Source: Inonotus obliquus
Lineage: Eukaryota > Basidiomycota > Agaricomycetes > Hymenochaetales > Hymenochaetaceae
Reading direction: 5' to 3'
NCBI GenBank assembly: GCA_032164295.1
Contig: JAJHTX010000008.1
Coordinates: 992,001 to 1,056,000, forward strand
DNA length: 64,000 nucleotides
Position 1 is the first letter of the stretch, and each line of letters opens with the position of its first letter. A program made the translations under genes and the position numbers. Positions 1 to 14,656 of this stretch are shown here, piece by piece. A model generated the notes under the pieces. It did no database searches, was not told the DNA's origin, and saw only the letters and a program-made list of their open reading frames with translations.

Positions 1-313
1 TGGTACTGGAATCTGTCTCCGAGTTTTAGAAATTTCGACTATCGTTACATGTATCTCTTCAGGAATCTGGAATATAAACCTTTCTTTGGGTAAGGGACGA
101 CGCGGACGGACACGAAAGGGTCAAGATTTGACAGAACCTATGAGAACTCCAGAAAGGTTCCGTATAGCAGGCGCAGGCAATTCAGCCACTGGGCGCGTTT
201 CGGTTCCCACGGTCTTCGGGATGTGCTTGAGCAATGAGCAATGAGCACTCACAGTCTCGCACTAAGTCTAGCAGGCGATCCTTTTGTTTTGATCTCCACC
301 CTCTGTGCAATGA

Positions 314-622
314 TCAATCCCAATTTTCTGGCTTGCTCACATCGAAATCTGCTAGAAGGAGTACCGAGTCGTCTGGTCGTGTGACACCTGTGGTATGTGC
401 GAGCGCAAGATAATGGATGGCCCAGGGTGCCAGGGAGCACGCAGCACCGCCAGTGTACGAATCTGCTTCGTCTGTTAACTCTGGAGACTTTACCAAGCTC
501 AGTTTCAATCTGCCTATGTGACGAACGACGGGACGGGTGGCGACGTTTGTACCGTAGGTTGGGATAGCAGTTCTTGCCCTCCCACCACCTGTCGACTCCG
601 ACCCGACCCCTCACTCCTTTTG
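314..622 (-). other. unassigned open frame
   Basis: A minus-strand frame stays open for about 100 codons and ends in a stop at 314. Its composition looks protein-like (it contains TGGAACSLAPWAIHYLALAH and ends SKPENWD), but I recognise no family and no clear start or splice site. It could be the last exon of a gene or a chance frame. I see nothing else in bases 1-950. Confidence 0.15.
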
Positions 623-953
623 TACTTCTTTTCGGAATGAATAAAGATGATAGATGTACCAAGGATGCATCTCAATCCCACATCAACACCTAGCGTGTAT
701 CAGGACTCAGGTGCACTGAAGGAACTGATTTTGGGGTTACGGGAGATGAAGTATCGGTACGCCGTACCTCTTTCTCAATCAATATGTGGGAGATCTAAGA
801 CGTTCTGAAGTCAAGCGACGTCTAACCTAATCCCTCGCGAAATACGGTGGGCTAATGTTATCGATCACATATATCTACCATCCGAGACGTTTTTGTGATG
901 GTTGTTGTCCCCTTAATATGAAGCTGAGTTTCTCGGCTTCAGGAATGATAACG

Positions 954-961
954 CATATATA
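954..961 (+). promoter_or_regulatory. TATA box of the xylanase gene
   Basis: ATATATAC lies about 80 bases before the xylanase ATG, a plausible core-promoter position. Assignment rests on position only. Confidence 0.45.
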
Positions 962-1037
962 CTCCACTGCTCGCCTTCGTCCTGTTCGCTCACCTCATTG
1001 ACATTGTTGTTGAGGCTTCACTTCCGAGCCAGTGACC

Positions 1038-2976
1038 ATGCTAACTCGCAAACCCTTCTCCTTCTCTTCCATCTCCTTTGCCCTTCTGAGTCTCTCCTCC
1101 ATCACTGGCACTCCATGTGTTGTCCATGCCGGACCGACGACGCTAAAAGCGGCAGCTGCTACAAGTTCTCGCTATTTTGGTGCAGCCCTCGCCGCTCCTC
1201 ACCTGGCTAATGATGCGAATTTCTCACTTTTTGCTAAGGAGCAATTTAGTGGTGCTACCCCGGAGAACGAAATGAAGTGGTGCGTTCATATGTTGCTCTC
1301 TGCTCTGGTCGGTTTTATCGATCGAATCAGTAAGGAAGTAGTAGGCAGCCACTTACTGATTCGATTGATCTGAGAAAGAGTTTGCGCTGATCTGGTACTG
1401 ATGGTCCATTTAAACTCGTATCTAGGGCATTCACAGAACCAGAACAGGATGTATTCACTTTCGACGATGCGGACCGAGTTGCAGAGTTTGCTGTTGCTAA
1501 TGACTTGCTCCTACGCGGACATCCGCTTGTTTGGCATAAGTGTGTATATTTTACTTCTACTTGATCACTGCCTTTCATGGAACCTATTTTGACTGTATGG
1601 GCCTCGTAACATCCTAGTCGTCTCCCGGATTACGTGTCTACGCTTACAGGGGATGATCTCCTGAATGCAATGAATGATCATATTACAGCTTGTACGTGTC
1701 GACTCTTCCAAGTTGTGCTTTCACGTATATGTAACCTTTTCTTTCCTTTTAGTGGTGACGCATTTCAAAGGTCAAGCTTTTGCATGGGACGTCACCAACG
1801 AGGTTCGTAGCTGCCTCTCCATCTACATCGTTACCCAGGGCATTTTTCCTACACTAACGACTCTGTTACCTCCTGGATGCTCCCTGTTCGACTTTGATAG
1901 GTATTGAACGATAACGGCACTTTGCGCCAGAGTCCTTTCCTGACGGAACTGGGGTCTGGGTATATAGGGTCGGCGTTTAGGACTGCTCGTGCAGCTGACC
2001 CGACGGCTAAGCTATACATCGTACGTTTCCACCACTACCTCAGCGACTATGTCGTTACTTATGACTATCGCGTTTATATTCCCCTATATACAAAAACATA
2101 TTCCTCTTCCCTACTTGTAGAACGATTACAACATAGAAGGCATTAACAGCAAATCCAACGCTCTTTTCACTATCGTCGAGTCACTCAAGTCTAACGACCT
2201 AATCGACGGAGTTGGGTTCCAGTGTCATTTTACACTCGGGAATGTAGCAAGTACTTTGGAACAGAATCTACAGAGGTTTGCGGATTTAGGTGTGGATGTG
2301 ACTGTTACGGAGTTGGATGTTCGGGTGCGGTCTGTTCTCGTTGTTCTTCATTATTCGTTGTCTCTTATGACCTATGACTTCTACTATTTACTTACTTCAA
2401 TCTTTTCATGACCATAGATCACCCTCCCAACAAGCGACGATAAACTCCAACAACAGGCCTTTGACTACGCGTCCGTCGTAAATGCGTGTCAAGCTGTCGG
2501 GGAGCGATGTGTCGGAATCGTAAGTTTATCCTCATCCTCGTCCTTCCTCCTCTCAGACTTCAGCCCGAGCCCTTTATCATTCATCCCGAGACCCTCTCCT
2601 TACTCGTACTCAATTATCTGGATATCTTCCAAGTTCGAACCGAACTCAGGCTAACGATTCCTTTATGATTCGGTATTTGGGTATTCTGTAGTCGACGTGG
2701 GGGATTTCGGATGTTCATTCATGGGTTCCTTCAGCTTTGCCTGGTCAAGGTGCTGCTTTGTTATTCGATGGTGCGTCCTTCTTACCTCCATCTTCTTCAT
2801 ACATATCTTCATTCTAACCTCACCTCATCTAATTTCATCTACTTAAAACTCCTCGTTTTGGTCATCCTTATCTGGATCTGTGCTTATTCGTGCGCAAACC
2901 TCCCTTTCCTTCTTGAACAGATAATTACAATCCGAAACCAGCGTTTCAAGCGACCATCGACGCTTTGTTAGATTGA
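1038..2976 (+). CDS. GH10 endo-beta-1,4-xylanase, secreted
   Basis: This secreted enzyme hydrolyses internal beta-1,4 bonds of xylan. Translation starts at the ATG at 1038 with a hydrophobic signal peptide ending near HA (about 31 residues). The GH10 marker TPENEMKW is at the end of exon 1 and LRGHPLVWH follows in exon 2. Then come WDVTNE with the acid/base Glu, VGFQCHF, and VTELD with the nucleophile Glu. The protein ends in ALLD followed by TGA. About eight short GT-AG introns interrupt it (for example 1280-1425), so no single frame shows the whole protein. The catalytic domain looks complete and there is no CBM1 at either end. It converges on the fungalysin gene with only 280 bases between the stops. 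The family call is certain; some internal splice borders are inferred. Confidence 0.93.
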
Positions 2977-3256
2977 TTTGTGGCTATTGACTATACCAGG
3001 TTCAGAAGAATAGTATTGTTCGAGGAGGTTGGTTGTGACCAAGTGGATAATGTATCACTCAGTCCTTTCTCGCCAGTAAATAGTAAGCTAGAGCACCATG
3101 CGTTCGACTATAAAGTCATAATGTATTGCGTGTACGTATGGGTGTATATCATCGAGAGGAACGAGGAAAGCACGAGAACATCTACAATACTATACAAGCA
3201 GAGACGCAAAAAGATGGTGAATATCGTTAGAGTAGGTCTGATGACCAATCTATGTA

Positions 3257-6217
3257 TCAGAGACGCCAATAAACCCAATCCTCGTCGTCGTCGTCGTCGT
3301 CGCCATCATCGTCACCATCGTCATCGCCACCATCTGGTTCATCCGGTACTTGCTCCTCCTTGCATACTTCCGGAACGTCAAAGTCCTAAGAAAATAAAAT
3401 CGACATTCGTTAATGACCAATCACAACAATGAATACAACGATAAAGTAGAATGGCAGAACGGAATTCGGGCGTAAACAAAAAAGAGAGTAAAGGAACGTA
3501 CATCTTTGCGAATTCCTCCACCCCAAGGTGTCCTTCCATCAACGCGAGCCTCCGGACCAAGACCACGATCCGCAAAGCCTTCCCACAGGAGACAATAGTT
3601 CTCACCACCAGTCAAAACTTGATCAGCCTGAATAATCGCATCACGAGCATCGAGGAAGCCCGGCATGCACTTCTGTAGCTTCATACCATTAATAACGAGC
3701 CTGGTCATTGCAATTTAAATAAGCTAAACAGTTTGGGATGGAGGAAAAGGGGTAGGAACGTACTGAGTAATTAACGAGTTACCGTGCTTCGGAACGAGAG
3801 GTTTCTGTTTACCCTGAGCGTCGAACTCCGCAGGACGGTAGAAGTCGCCAGTTGGGATGGTGCCGTTCTCAAGAGGAGGAGGTGGGAAAAGCGAGTCTGA
3901 GAACCCGTGCTTTTCGATGAACTTCTGACCGACGACCCAGAGGAATTCTGCCCAGACGGCTCCGATTGAGTGTACTACAGTATCTCAATTTAGAGACTAG
4001 AATCAGAGTGATGAAGGGGTATGTACTGACCTTCCCAGTAACCAGGCTTGTCAAGAGTCTTGTAAGATACAGGGTTGATAGTCTTGTTCTGAACGTGGGT
4101 GCAATCTTGTCAGAAACGATTGCTAGATTCTGGAAGACACAAACGTACCAAGGAGTAAGGGTATGATCGGATACCACTTGGACGGTTGGCAGCCCATGCG
4201 CCCATTGGATAATCGGAGTACGTGGATGTGCTCCTGATCACAGTCGCGAAAAAGTCTGACAATGTATGTATCAGTGTATCATTAGAGGCGACGAAGTAAA
4301 AATAACATACCACCCCAGCCTTCACCCATACCACCACTCTCGCCCCAACCAAGACAGCCAGAGTTAGCGGGACCACCAGTCAAACGTATACTCAAACCAT
4401 GGCTCAGCTCATGAATGACAATACCAGCCTCCAAGTCACCATCACGATACGGCTGCGCAGTGTTCCAGATATACATACGGCATCGACCATTCTGACCATC
4501 AGGTGGAGTCATGAAGTTTGCATTGTTGTATCCACTGCCGTCCTGAGCATTAGCAATGACTGCATCACCCTCACGTCCACCACGACCAAAGTTGTCCTGC
4601 TGGAAGTTTCCGGATATCTCGTCAAAGCCGTAACGGTAGAACAGATCGTGAACTACATTAGTCGTGTAAAAGAGCTGCGAGACAGTTGTGTTGATGTACT
4701 TCTTCGCCTCGGCAAGGGATTCGGAGCTATCTCTCTCCTTGGGGTCGTACGTGAAGTTGAAAAACAAGCTTGGACCGGCATCTGGACGATAGTTCTCCTC
4801 CCAGTTATTACGACCCTCCCAGTTCTCGTGTGCGAAAACGTTGTTACCCCACGTCGTAGTGTGGTTGTTAATCTGGTCCTTGCTAACGGCTCGACCAGCC
4901 GACTTCGGGTCATTCACAGCAGGGATCGAATGCCAACCAAGAGGGCTTGCAAGTTTGTCCGCGCCTTCGCTCACTATGGAGCGGTTGCCGCACTCGGGGT
5001 CGTTGACACCCCACGGGAATACATTATAAGTAGCAAACTCCGCGCGATCCTCATGCTTCGGTTTCTTCGGTGTCGGAGCCAATTGCATGGGATCGACCGC
5101 AGCATCGGCGGCCCAGTCAACAACGGAAACAATCTTGTGAGGACGGTGCATGGAAACGGCTGCTTCGTACCAATTATCCTGCATCTCGGCCTCGATCTTC
5201 CATACCAATGCGAGGACAGTGCGGTCTCCGTCTGGTACTTGCGCGTAAGCAGGGTATGCCTTGACCGGGTTGACAGTGTCCGGCACATTAGCCAACGTCT
5301 CCACCGTACGAGCGGATCCGTCAGATGTGAGGTGCGTGTCGAAAGTGGAGGTAATTCCGTCTAGATATTCACCATAACGTGATAAGATGTCCTCTTGCAA
5401 GTTCTCATCTGGTGTTGCGGCCAGCATGAAACTCAATGCTGCGTCACGTGCAGATGCCATATCACCCTCAGGCTTATCAGCCAACAGCGAAGCGACGCGC
5501 TCGCCCGCAAGACGAACGGTAGCGCAGTTCGTTGCATAGAGACGCTCGAGGCGTTGTGCAAGTTCGCTCATTTGGCTAATTTCGCTCATGTGTACCTGCC
5601 CATTCTCCCCACCCATAGCACGGATGTCTTCCCGGAACACCTGGTTCATTGTTAAACCGAGCTGTTGGCAGTTTGATTCCCATGGTGTCGTCAAGTGTTG
5701 CTCGGAGGCCGGGCTTGTGAAAGGAGCAGGAACAGACCCACGATAGAACTTATCTTAATGTCAGGAATGATAACTCAATCGTAAAATAGGAGAAACTCAC
5801 GGAGTCACCGTAGGAGATCACAACACCATCCTTAACATTAACGTTGATAAGACCATCAGCAACTTCCAACCCATTGACACGCTGTCGGAAATAAACATGC
5901 GTGACACCCGTATTATCATCCGTATACGAGTCATCCCGGAGCTCATAATGGCTCGACTCGCTGAGCTGGCCGTCCCTCCTCAGGAGGCGATTAACAAACG
6001 CCTCCGCAGTCTCGAAGGGCGAGTTCTTCCCGGCCGCAGACAACTCAAGTGTCTGCATCGGAGACGTGTTAAACACAGCATGGGGAAGCTCAGGCCCGAA
6101 ACCGAGCGACTTGCGTGTGCGGCCTCCGACAGCATGCTGCGAGTTGGAGAATGTTGATTGGGCAAGAGCGCCCGTTATGGCCAGCGCAACGAGGGAAGCG
6201 CTGATTGATATCCGCAT
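3257..6217 (-). CDS. fungalysin (M36) extracellular metallopeptidase with Asp-rich tail
   Basis: A secreted zinc endopeptidase made as a preproprotein. The ATG at 6217 begins a signal peptide ([19 protein letters not shown]), followed by an FTP-type propeptide. After an intron at 5749-5800 comes the M36 catalytic domain. Zinc ligands and catalytic Glu are seen in HELSH, and the third ligand in GMGEGWGD. The latter is split by an intron, so it is visible only after splicing. Later exons carry [27 protein letters not shown] and [11 protein letters not shown], all typical of the family. The final exon adds about 40 residues after PEVC that are mostly Asp and Glu, including six Asp in a row encoded by a GAC repeat, and ends WVYWRL. 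That tail is not part of the usual fold. A 321-codon open frame on the opposite strand is a shadow of this gene. Confidence 0.93.
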
Positions 6218-6375
6218 TATGAAGAAAGAGAGACTACAAGAAGAAGAATAGGAGATGTAGCAAGCAGCCGTGCTCTCCTGCCTAGTGGTATGGAGGATGG
6301 GTGATGGAGGGAAGGAAAGGAGAGAGTGTTGAGTCTCCTATCGCTTACGGAGCTTTGAAGTAACCGGAGTTCTTA

Positions 6376-6385
6376 CTATATATAG
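6376..6385 (-). promoter_or_regulatory. TATA box of the fungalysin gene
   Basis: The palindrome CTATATATAG lies about 160 bases upstream of the fungalysin ATG. Only position and sequence support it. Confidence 0.35.
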
Positions 6386-6508
6386 TGATATGATCGACGA
6401 ACTTGCGACGCGTAAGCGTACATCAGTCGCGTGACTCATTTCACAACGTTTCAGGGTGTCTCTGCTCTCCTTCAACAGAAACATAAAATACTGTTTATTT
6501 TATGATTC

Positions 6509-8504
6509 TTACAAGTCACTCAGGTCGAGATCCAGCACCTCCAGATTTGTCCCATTGACGAGGAACAGACTCAGCACTCCATCTCCATCACCGCCCTCAT
6601 CTCCCGTCACCAATCTATATCTGTCAAGCAGCGGCTCTGCATCGCACCCATTCACCACTTCCCACACCACTTTCCAATCCCTAAAATGCCCCGCGGCTGT
6701 GCTACCTAGTATACTAAGCGCGCTCGAGTTCGCCGCGTTTGAGGGTAAGAGGGCGAAAAGCGATGATCCACGAGCAAAGATCTTGCCTCGTTTCCCGATG
6801 ACTGTTGGGGTGCCGGTTATAGTATTGATGCTTGCTGGCGACAATTCGGATGGCAGAGGTAGAGGTGTACGCGTCCAATGGGTTGTGGTGCTTCGCCAAT
6901 AATGGTACCATCGCTCTACACCTGTCGTGTTTTCTCGGTTGAGGACGTGAAGACGGCCTTCGCTATCTATCGTCTGTGCCTCTTGGTTCAGAATACCACT
7001 GCATGTATGTACGAATTCTATCCTGCTTGTATGAAGAGAAGGATGGACTCACCCGTATTTGGGGATACTGAAGATAGTTATGCCTGCAGCACTGGGATAG
7101 ATGGGCCACTGGTCAGACAAATTGGCAATCGTTTGATTCCAATTGTTTTTCCACGTATTCCCAAGGTCGTAGCTCAGTGCATAATCCATATCATGATTCT
7201 ACTTCGATTGTCAGCTTTCGCTTCCACATGTAGCAAACAAAGGTACTTACATTCTCAGGACCATTTGGACCAGCTTGAACAGCAACGTCCTGACCAGTGT
7301 CATTCACGTAGTCACGGTATGTCCTAGGAGAGTTTGTCAAAAACTCTGTTACTGAGGTGCGTAGTTAACATACCAGGAAACGTGTAAAGCTCCTTGAGTA
7401 TCAAAGTCCAGACCATTGATATACGCATTATCTTCGCTTCGTGAGTTTGCGCCGTCCCTACATCGCAATCCACGCACTCACTATTCACGCCCTACAGATC
7501 CCGATGAAAAATATCTCCAGTAAATAGCTCAATCCAACAAACGAGAAGTATTTCATATCCGTACCTCAAGATATTTTCCGGCCTGACTCCACCCCTCGCC
7601 AGGAGTATAAGTATACAACCAATCATCTCCGAGCCCTGATCGGCCCACACGTAACTCGAGCAATAAATCTGCCTTTGATCCTGTTGCTTCTCTTGCGGAC
7701 TCAGACAAAGACAAGAATCGAGGATATGTGATGTTGATGAAGTAGATTGATTTATCTAGGTGTTCCAAGCCTGGAAGATAGTCCTTCAGGAGAAGAGTAG
7801 CAGATTGTTAGAGGATACGGGTGAATCTATTACTCAAGCTCACGAGAACCCCGCCGAATAATTCAGATGACCAAGTAACATTCCGCGGATTCGTAGCAAC
7901 ATCAGGTATAGAAACACGATAATGCAAATTATCATCGTGTTGGTCGAAGCCGAGATGAAGCGTCCCGTCTGCATGCGAGATTCCTAGAGATATTCTTCAC
8001 CCATTTGTATTAGAATTAACTACCCGTTGCTCGCGGGTTGCAGGAAAGGAGCTTACATATCATGTCCATCATCCAGGGTCTGATTATAATCCACCAACGA
8101 TAGCTTCTCCCACATCGAGTTATTTGTATTATAAGATGAAGACGTCAACTCTCTCCGGGCAACGCTAACATAACGAATTGAATCGTTTAACGAGGTACTC
8201 GCGTCGTAAAACGCAGCGTATTGAAAACCTCTCGTGCCAAAGGTGTCAGTCTAGGAGATAACCTTCCTGGTAGTGGACGGTACGAGGAATGCGTACCGTT
8301 AAACGTCACCAATGCATCCTGCTGGAACGATTCTCCATTCAACCTGTTGACTGTTTGAGGGTCTCGTCCAAGGATTGAGGAGCCTAAAACGGTTATCCTT
8401 CCAGCACTACCATCAACTCTAGTACCAACGGTGACAGAAATAAAGCAAGGAATGACATAAGTAAGCCAAAGCAAGAGAGTCTCAAAGTTCATCTTTGTCC
8501 TCAT
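6509..8504 (-). CDS. secreted BNR_4-type beta-propeller protein, possible polysaccharide lyase
   Basis: Start ATG at 8504 or 8492 gives a signal peptide (MNFETLLLWLTYVIPCFISV). Splicing VTFNG to FQYAAFYD and continuing gives VSVARREL, then DGHDMISLGISHADGTLHLG, FDQHDDNLHYR, GVLVSLS and GLDFDTQGALHVSWTYRD. Later exons give NNHDMDYALSYDLGNTWK and IFARGSSLFALLP. The order (YQYAAFYD, then DGH-ISLGI-DG-LHL-FD-H---L-YR, then HVSW-YRD) is that of the BNR_4 family, a seven-bladed propeller. In fungi this family includes lyases acting on rhamnose-glucuronate glycans such as gum arabic; I believe these are CAZy PL42. Substrate here is inference. The gene has about seven introns and lies beside a xylanase and a protease, which fits a secretome role. 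The last exon ends LDLDLSDL with stop at 6509. Confidence 0.72.
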
Positions 8505-8580
8505 CGCAACTAGTAGATTAGAAATCGAAGATCGTGCTCCCGGGGGATTGATAGTCATCACCAAGAAACTCCGTTGGGCA

Positions 8581-8590
8581 TTTTATTATA
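8581..8590 (-). promoter_or_regulatory. TATA-like element of the BNR_4 gene
   Basis: On the minus strand TATAATAAAA sits about 80 bases before the start codon. The rest of 8,505-9,060 is the short spacer to the sulfhydrylase stop and shows no gene I can support. Confidence 0.35.
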
Positions 8591-9060
8591 ACTTGAAAAT
8601 AACCGAGCTAGTGCCAGCAAGTCCATGTGCATGGTCATCTACAGAATCCGCGATCAGTGGTCTCAATTATTAAGCCCACGGACAAACGGTCGATGGAAAA
8701 GAAGGAATAAGTCAAGAAGCAAGAAACACGGTCCGGTGAGGATGATGGTTGTCTCGTGACAAGACGCGTCTGCTACGCGATGCGATCCGCCCGAATCCGA
8801 CGAGACGAAACGGTAACCCGACTTGGTGTCAAATTTGCTGATTGGAGGTAGAATTCTCAGATAAACAAGCAGTAACTGATACAAAGGCTGGATATATCAC
8901 GTCCATCTTCTTTACTATTCCCTTCGAGTCACGACGCACCATCATGATGACGGCGACGACGAAGACCACCGGGACCACCATCTCCTTCCCCTCCACTTCT
9001 TTTCCTTCCCTTTCATTTATATACATTCTTTGGATGGCTTCATTCGGAGGAGGGGATCTT

Positions 9061-11266
<2,206 letters not shown>

Positions 11267-12164
11267 ATGCCGCCTGTAACATCCAAGAAATCCGACTCGT
11301 CTCCAATAAACGTTAAGCTCCTACTCATTGGAGACTCAAGCGTAGGAAAGAGTAGTCTACTTCTCCGTTTCTCAGACGAACAATGGCTTCCAGAAGACGA
11401 GGCCAGTGCGACAATTGGGGTGGACTTCCGCGTTCACAAGATGGAGATCAATGGAAAGAAGGTGAAGCTGAGTATATGGGTGCGTCTTTTTGTCCACTAT
11501 TCGCGTATATGTGCTTCCAGGAAGTTCTTGTCTGACGAGAGGTTGTTGTAGGACACCGCGGGGCAAGAACGATTTAGAACTATCACGGCCTCCTATTATC
11601 GTGGTGCCCAAGGGATCATATTAGGTCGGTTCTACCCCTTGTAGCCTTCGCGTGCTCCCTACGAACTCTCAACTCCTGTGATTAGTGTACGACGTAGCGA
11701 ACCGCGAATCGTTCGACGCTCTTCCACGATGGTACCGCGAATTAGAAACATACGTCTCTGACTCAGTTGTCAAGATTGTCGTGGGGAACAAAGTTGACAA
11801 GGTATGCCCATCTCGTCCCGTTCCCATACCCAGAGATTCCACTTCCGCACAATTCTCTAACAACAATTACGTTATTTTACAGGAATTCTCTCGACAAGTA
11901 AAACCCGAAGAAGGCAAAGCCTTCGCAGATCGCATGGGCTCTCTCTTCGTCGAGGCATCCGCAAAGACCGCCGTAGGCGTACAAGAAGCTTTCACAGAAG
12001 TTGTCGAACGTATCCTCGAGACCCCAGAACTCTGGGCCCCTATTAGCAGTGTCACACCGGACCGAAAGAATGTCCCCAAGAACAACGATAGAACCAATAC
12101 AATGCCTGGTAATATTGACCTTAATGCTGACTCGAACGCTGATGGTGGTTCGTGCGGCTGTTAG
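11267..12164 (+). CDS. Rab18-type small GTPase
   Basis: A membrane-anchored Rab GTPase. Rab18 acts on ER and lipid-droplet membranes in animals; its role here is inferred. The ATG at 11267 gives [21 protein letters not shown]-loop GDSSVGKSS, switch I ATIGVDF, switch [12 protein letters not shown], base-binding GNKVDK and EASAK are all intact. [19 protein letters not shown] and LETYV support Rab18 among the Rabs. Introns at 11480-11551, 11625-11685 and 11802-11882 were checked at both ends. The C-terminus GGSCGC is a CXC double geranylgeranylation site. Length (about 220 residues) is normal. Confidence 0.92.
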
Positions 12165-13486
12165 AACGTAGAGCTCGTTCGTTCGATTGTTTGTTTGCTC
12201 TTCCTGCTGAGTGATTTCGCTTCTGCGTGGTTTACCCCGTAATGTGTTTTCTTGACGATTCATGACGTACACGACTCAAGTTACTCCTCATATTCGGCAT
12301 GTTACTTACCCACCTACATAGTCTACACACGGTGTATACCCTGTAATCTCATCCACGCGCCTCCTCCTCCGCCTTCTTTTACATACGTATGTAATAACAG
12401 GGACATGCTTTGCCTTTCTTGGATCCATGACTTGTTGCTCATGAATCGAGTAACTTTACTTTTCTGAAGGCTGAACGCGGAAGCTTGGTAACGACCTGGT
12501 TCTTTGAACTCGTGACCGTTCATAGTTACTCTACTGTTATACTTGTTCGAAATGATGACGGTGAACACGGACCAAGCATAGCATAAATGAAAGATAAGGC
12601 TACCTCTAGTCCAATAGAGCATGAGCTAAAATCAACAGTCTCTGACGTGCTTTATTCAAATTGTATGGGTAAACCGAGACTGAGTGTCGAGGAAAGACAC
12701 AAGACAGATCGTAGTGTAGAGCAGTTTCTGGTCTTTGATATCTATTGTTGGCCATCCTGAAATCAGTGTTTCAACTACTTTCTTGAGCGGTCCGAGGGCG
12801 GTTCAAACAAGTTCCCCAAGCCCATGAAGGTCAGCGGGAGAGCGATGTGCGAATCATGCAAAGAGGAAGGCGAAAATTGTGGGAATTGTCAACGAGAGGA
12901 TCGGACCGTGTCGGCATAGTCGGCCTTTGAAGAGAACGGAAAGGAAATACTGTATGTTATTCCAGTCGTCCAACCATTGGGATCAATTGAGATAATGGCT
13001 GGTATGGTGGAAACCTGTGGGGAGTTGGTGACGCCGAGAGCCCAGTCCGAGTCTCGATCACAACCCGCCAGACACAACGAATAGAGAATACAAGAAGCAG
13101 CATGATTTTGGCGGTACTTGCAGGCGCCCGGGAACACGGCGGGGATACCTAGACTTTAAGAAGACCTAATCTTCTTCCTAAAGTGGACCAGCTACCGAAG
13201 AAGTTGAGTAGATGCGGTCAAGTTGGATCGTGCAAAAGGTTCCCCCGGTAGAGCGCAAGTAAATACAATGGAAGCGTTTCTCGCGTCTCGTGATTAAATG
13301 CTAGGTGCAAAGATGACTGGAGAATACGGCGAGAATCTACTGTAAGTCTGAAAGGAACTCTTGAGAAGTACTCGCATGTTTGTTATCTAAGCTGGATTCG
13401 AGTGGAACATGGTTTGGCGTGTGCAAAACCCGAAATGGTAAGAACGAGATCTTATTCTACAGGTGTGATAGCTTGAGGGAGGACAT
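12165..13486. other. convergent intergenic region with one unassigned frame
   Basis: This lies between the stops of the Rab18 and CFIm25 genes, so it should hold both 3' UTRs. One minus-strand frame at 12889-13137 contains SDWALGVTNSPQVSTIPAI and might be an exon of a small gene, but I find no start, splice or family support. Nothing else was recognised. Confidence 0.4.
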
Positions 13487-14488
<1,002 letters not shown>

Positions 14489-14656
14489 GGCTAAAAATGC
14501 GTCTTTAGTACGGCGTTAATCCGTACAAGTGTAAGTATTAAAGTAAGTTGTTCTTTCCCATGAGCCTCCATGACTTACGTCACGTGCATTTTTTAGACTT
14601 CGGTGCCGGCCACTTCCTTGAATCCTTCGTCTCTCTTTCTTTGTCTTCTAACCACG

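Noticed and set aside
3280..3340. Arg/His repeat frame on the plus strand
   Set aside because: The CGT repeat is the reverse of the Asp codons in the fungalysin tail.
4399..5364. 321-codon open frame on the plus strand
   Set aside because: Lies exactly opposite the M36 catalytic exon; the fungalysin reading has the zinc motif and family blocks, so this is an antisense shadow.
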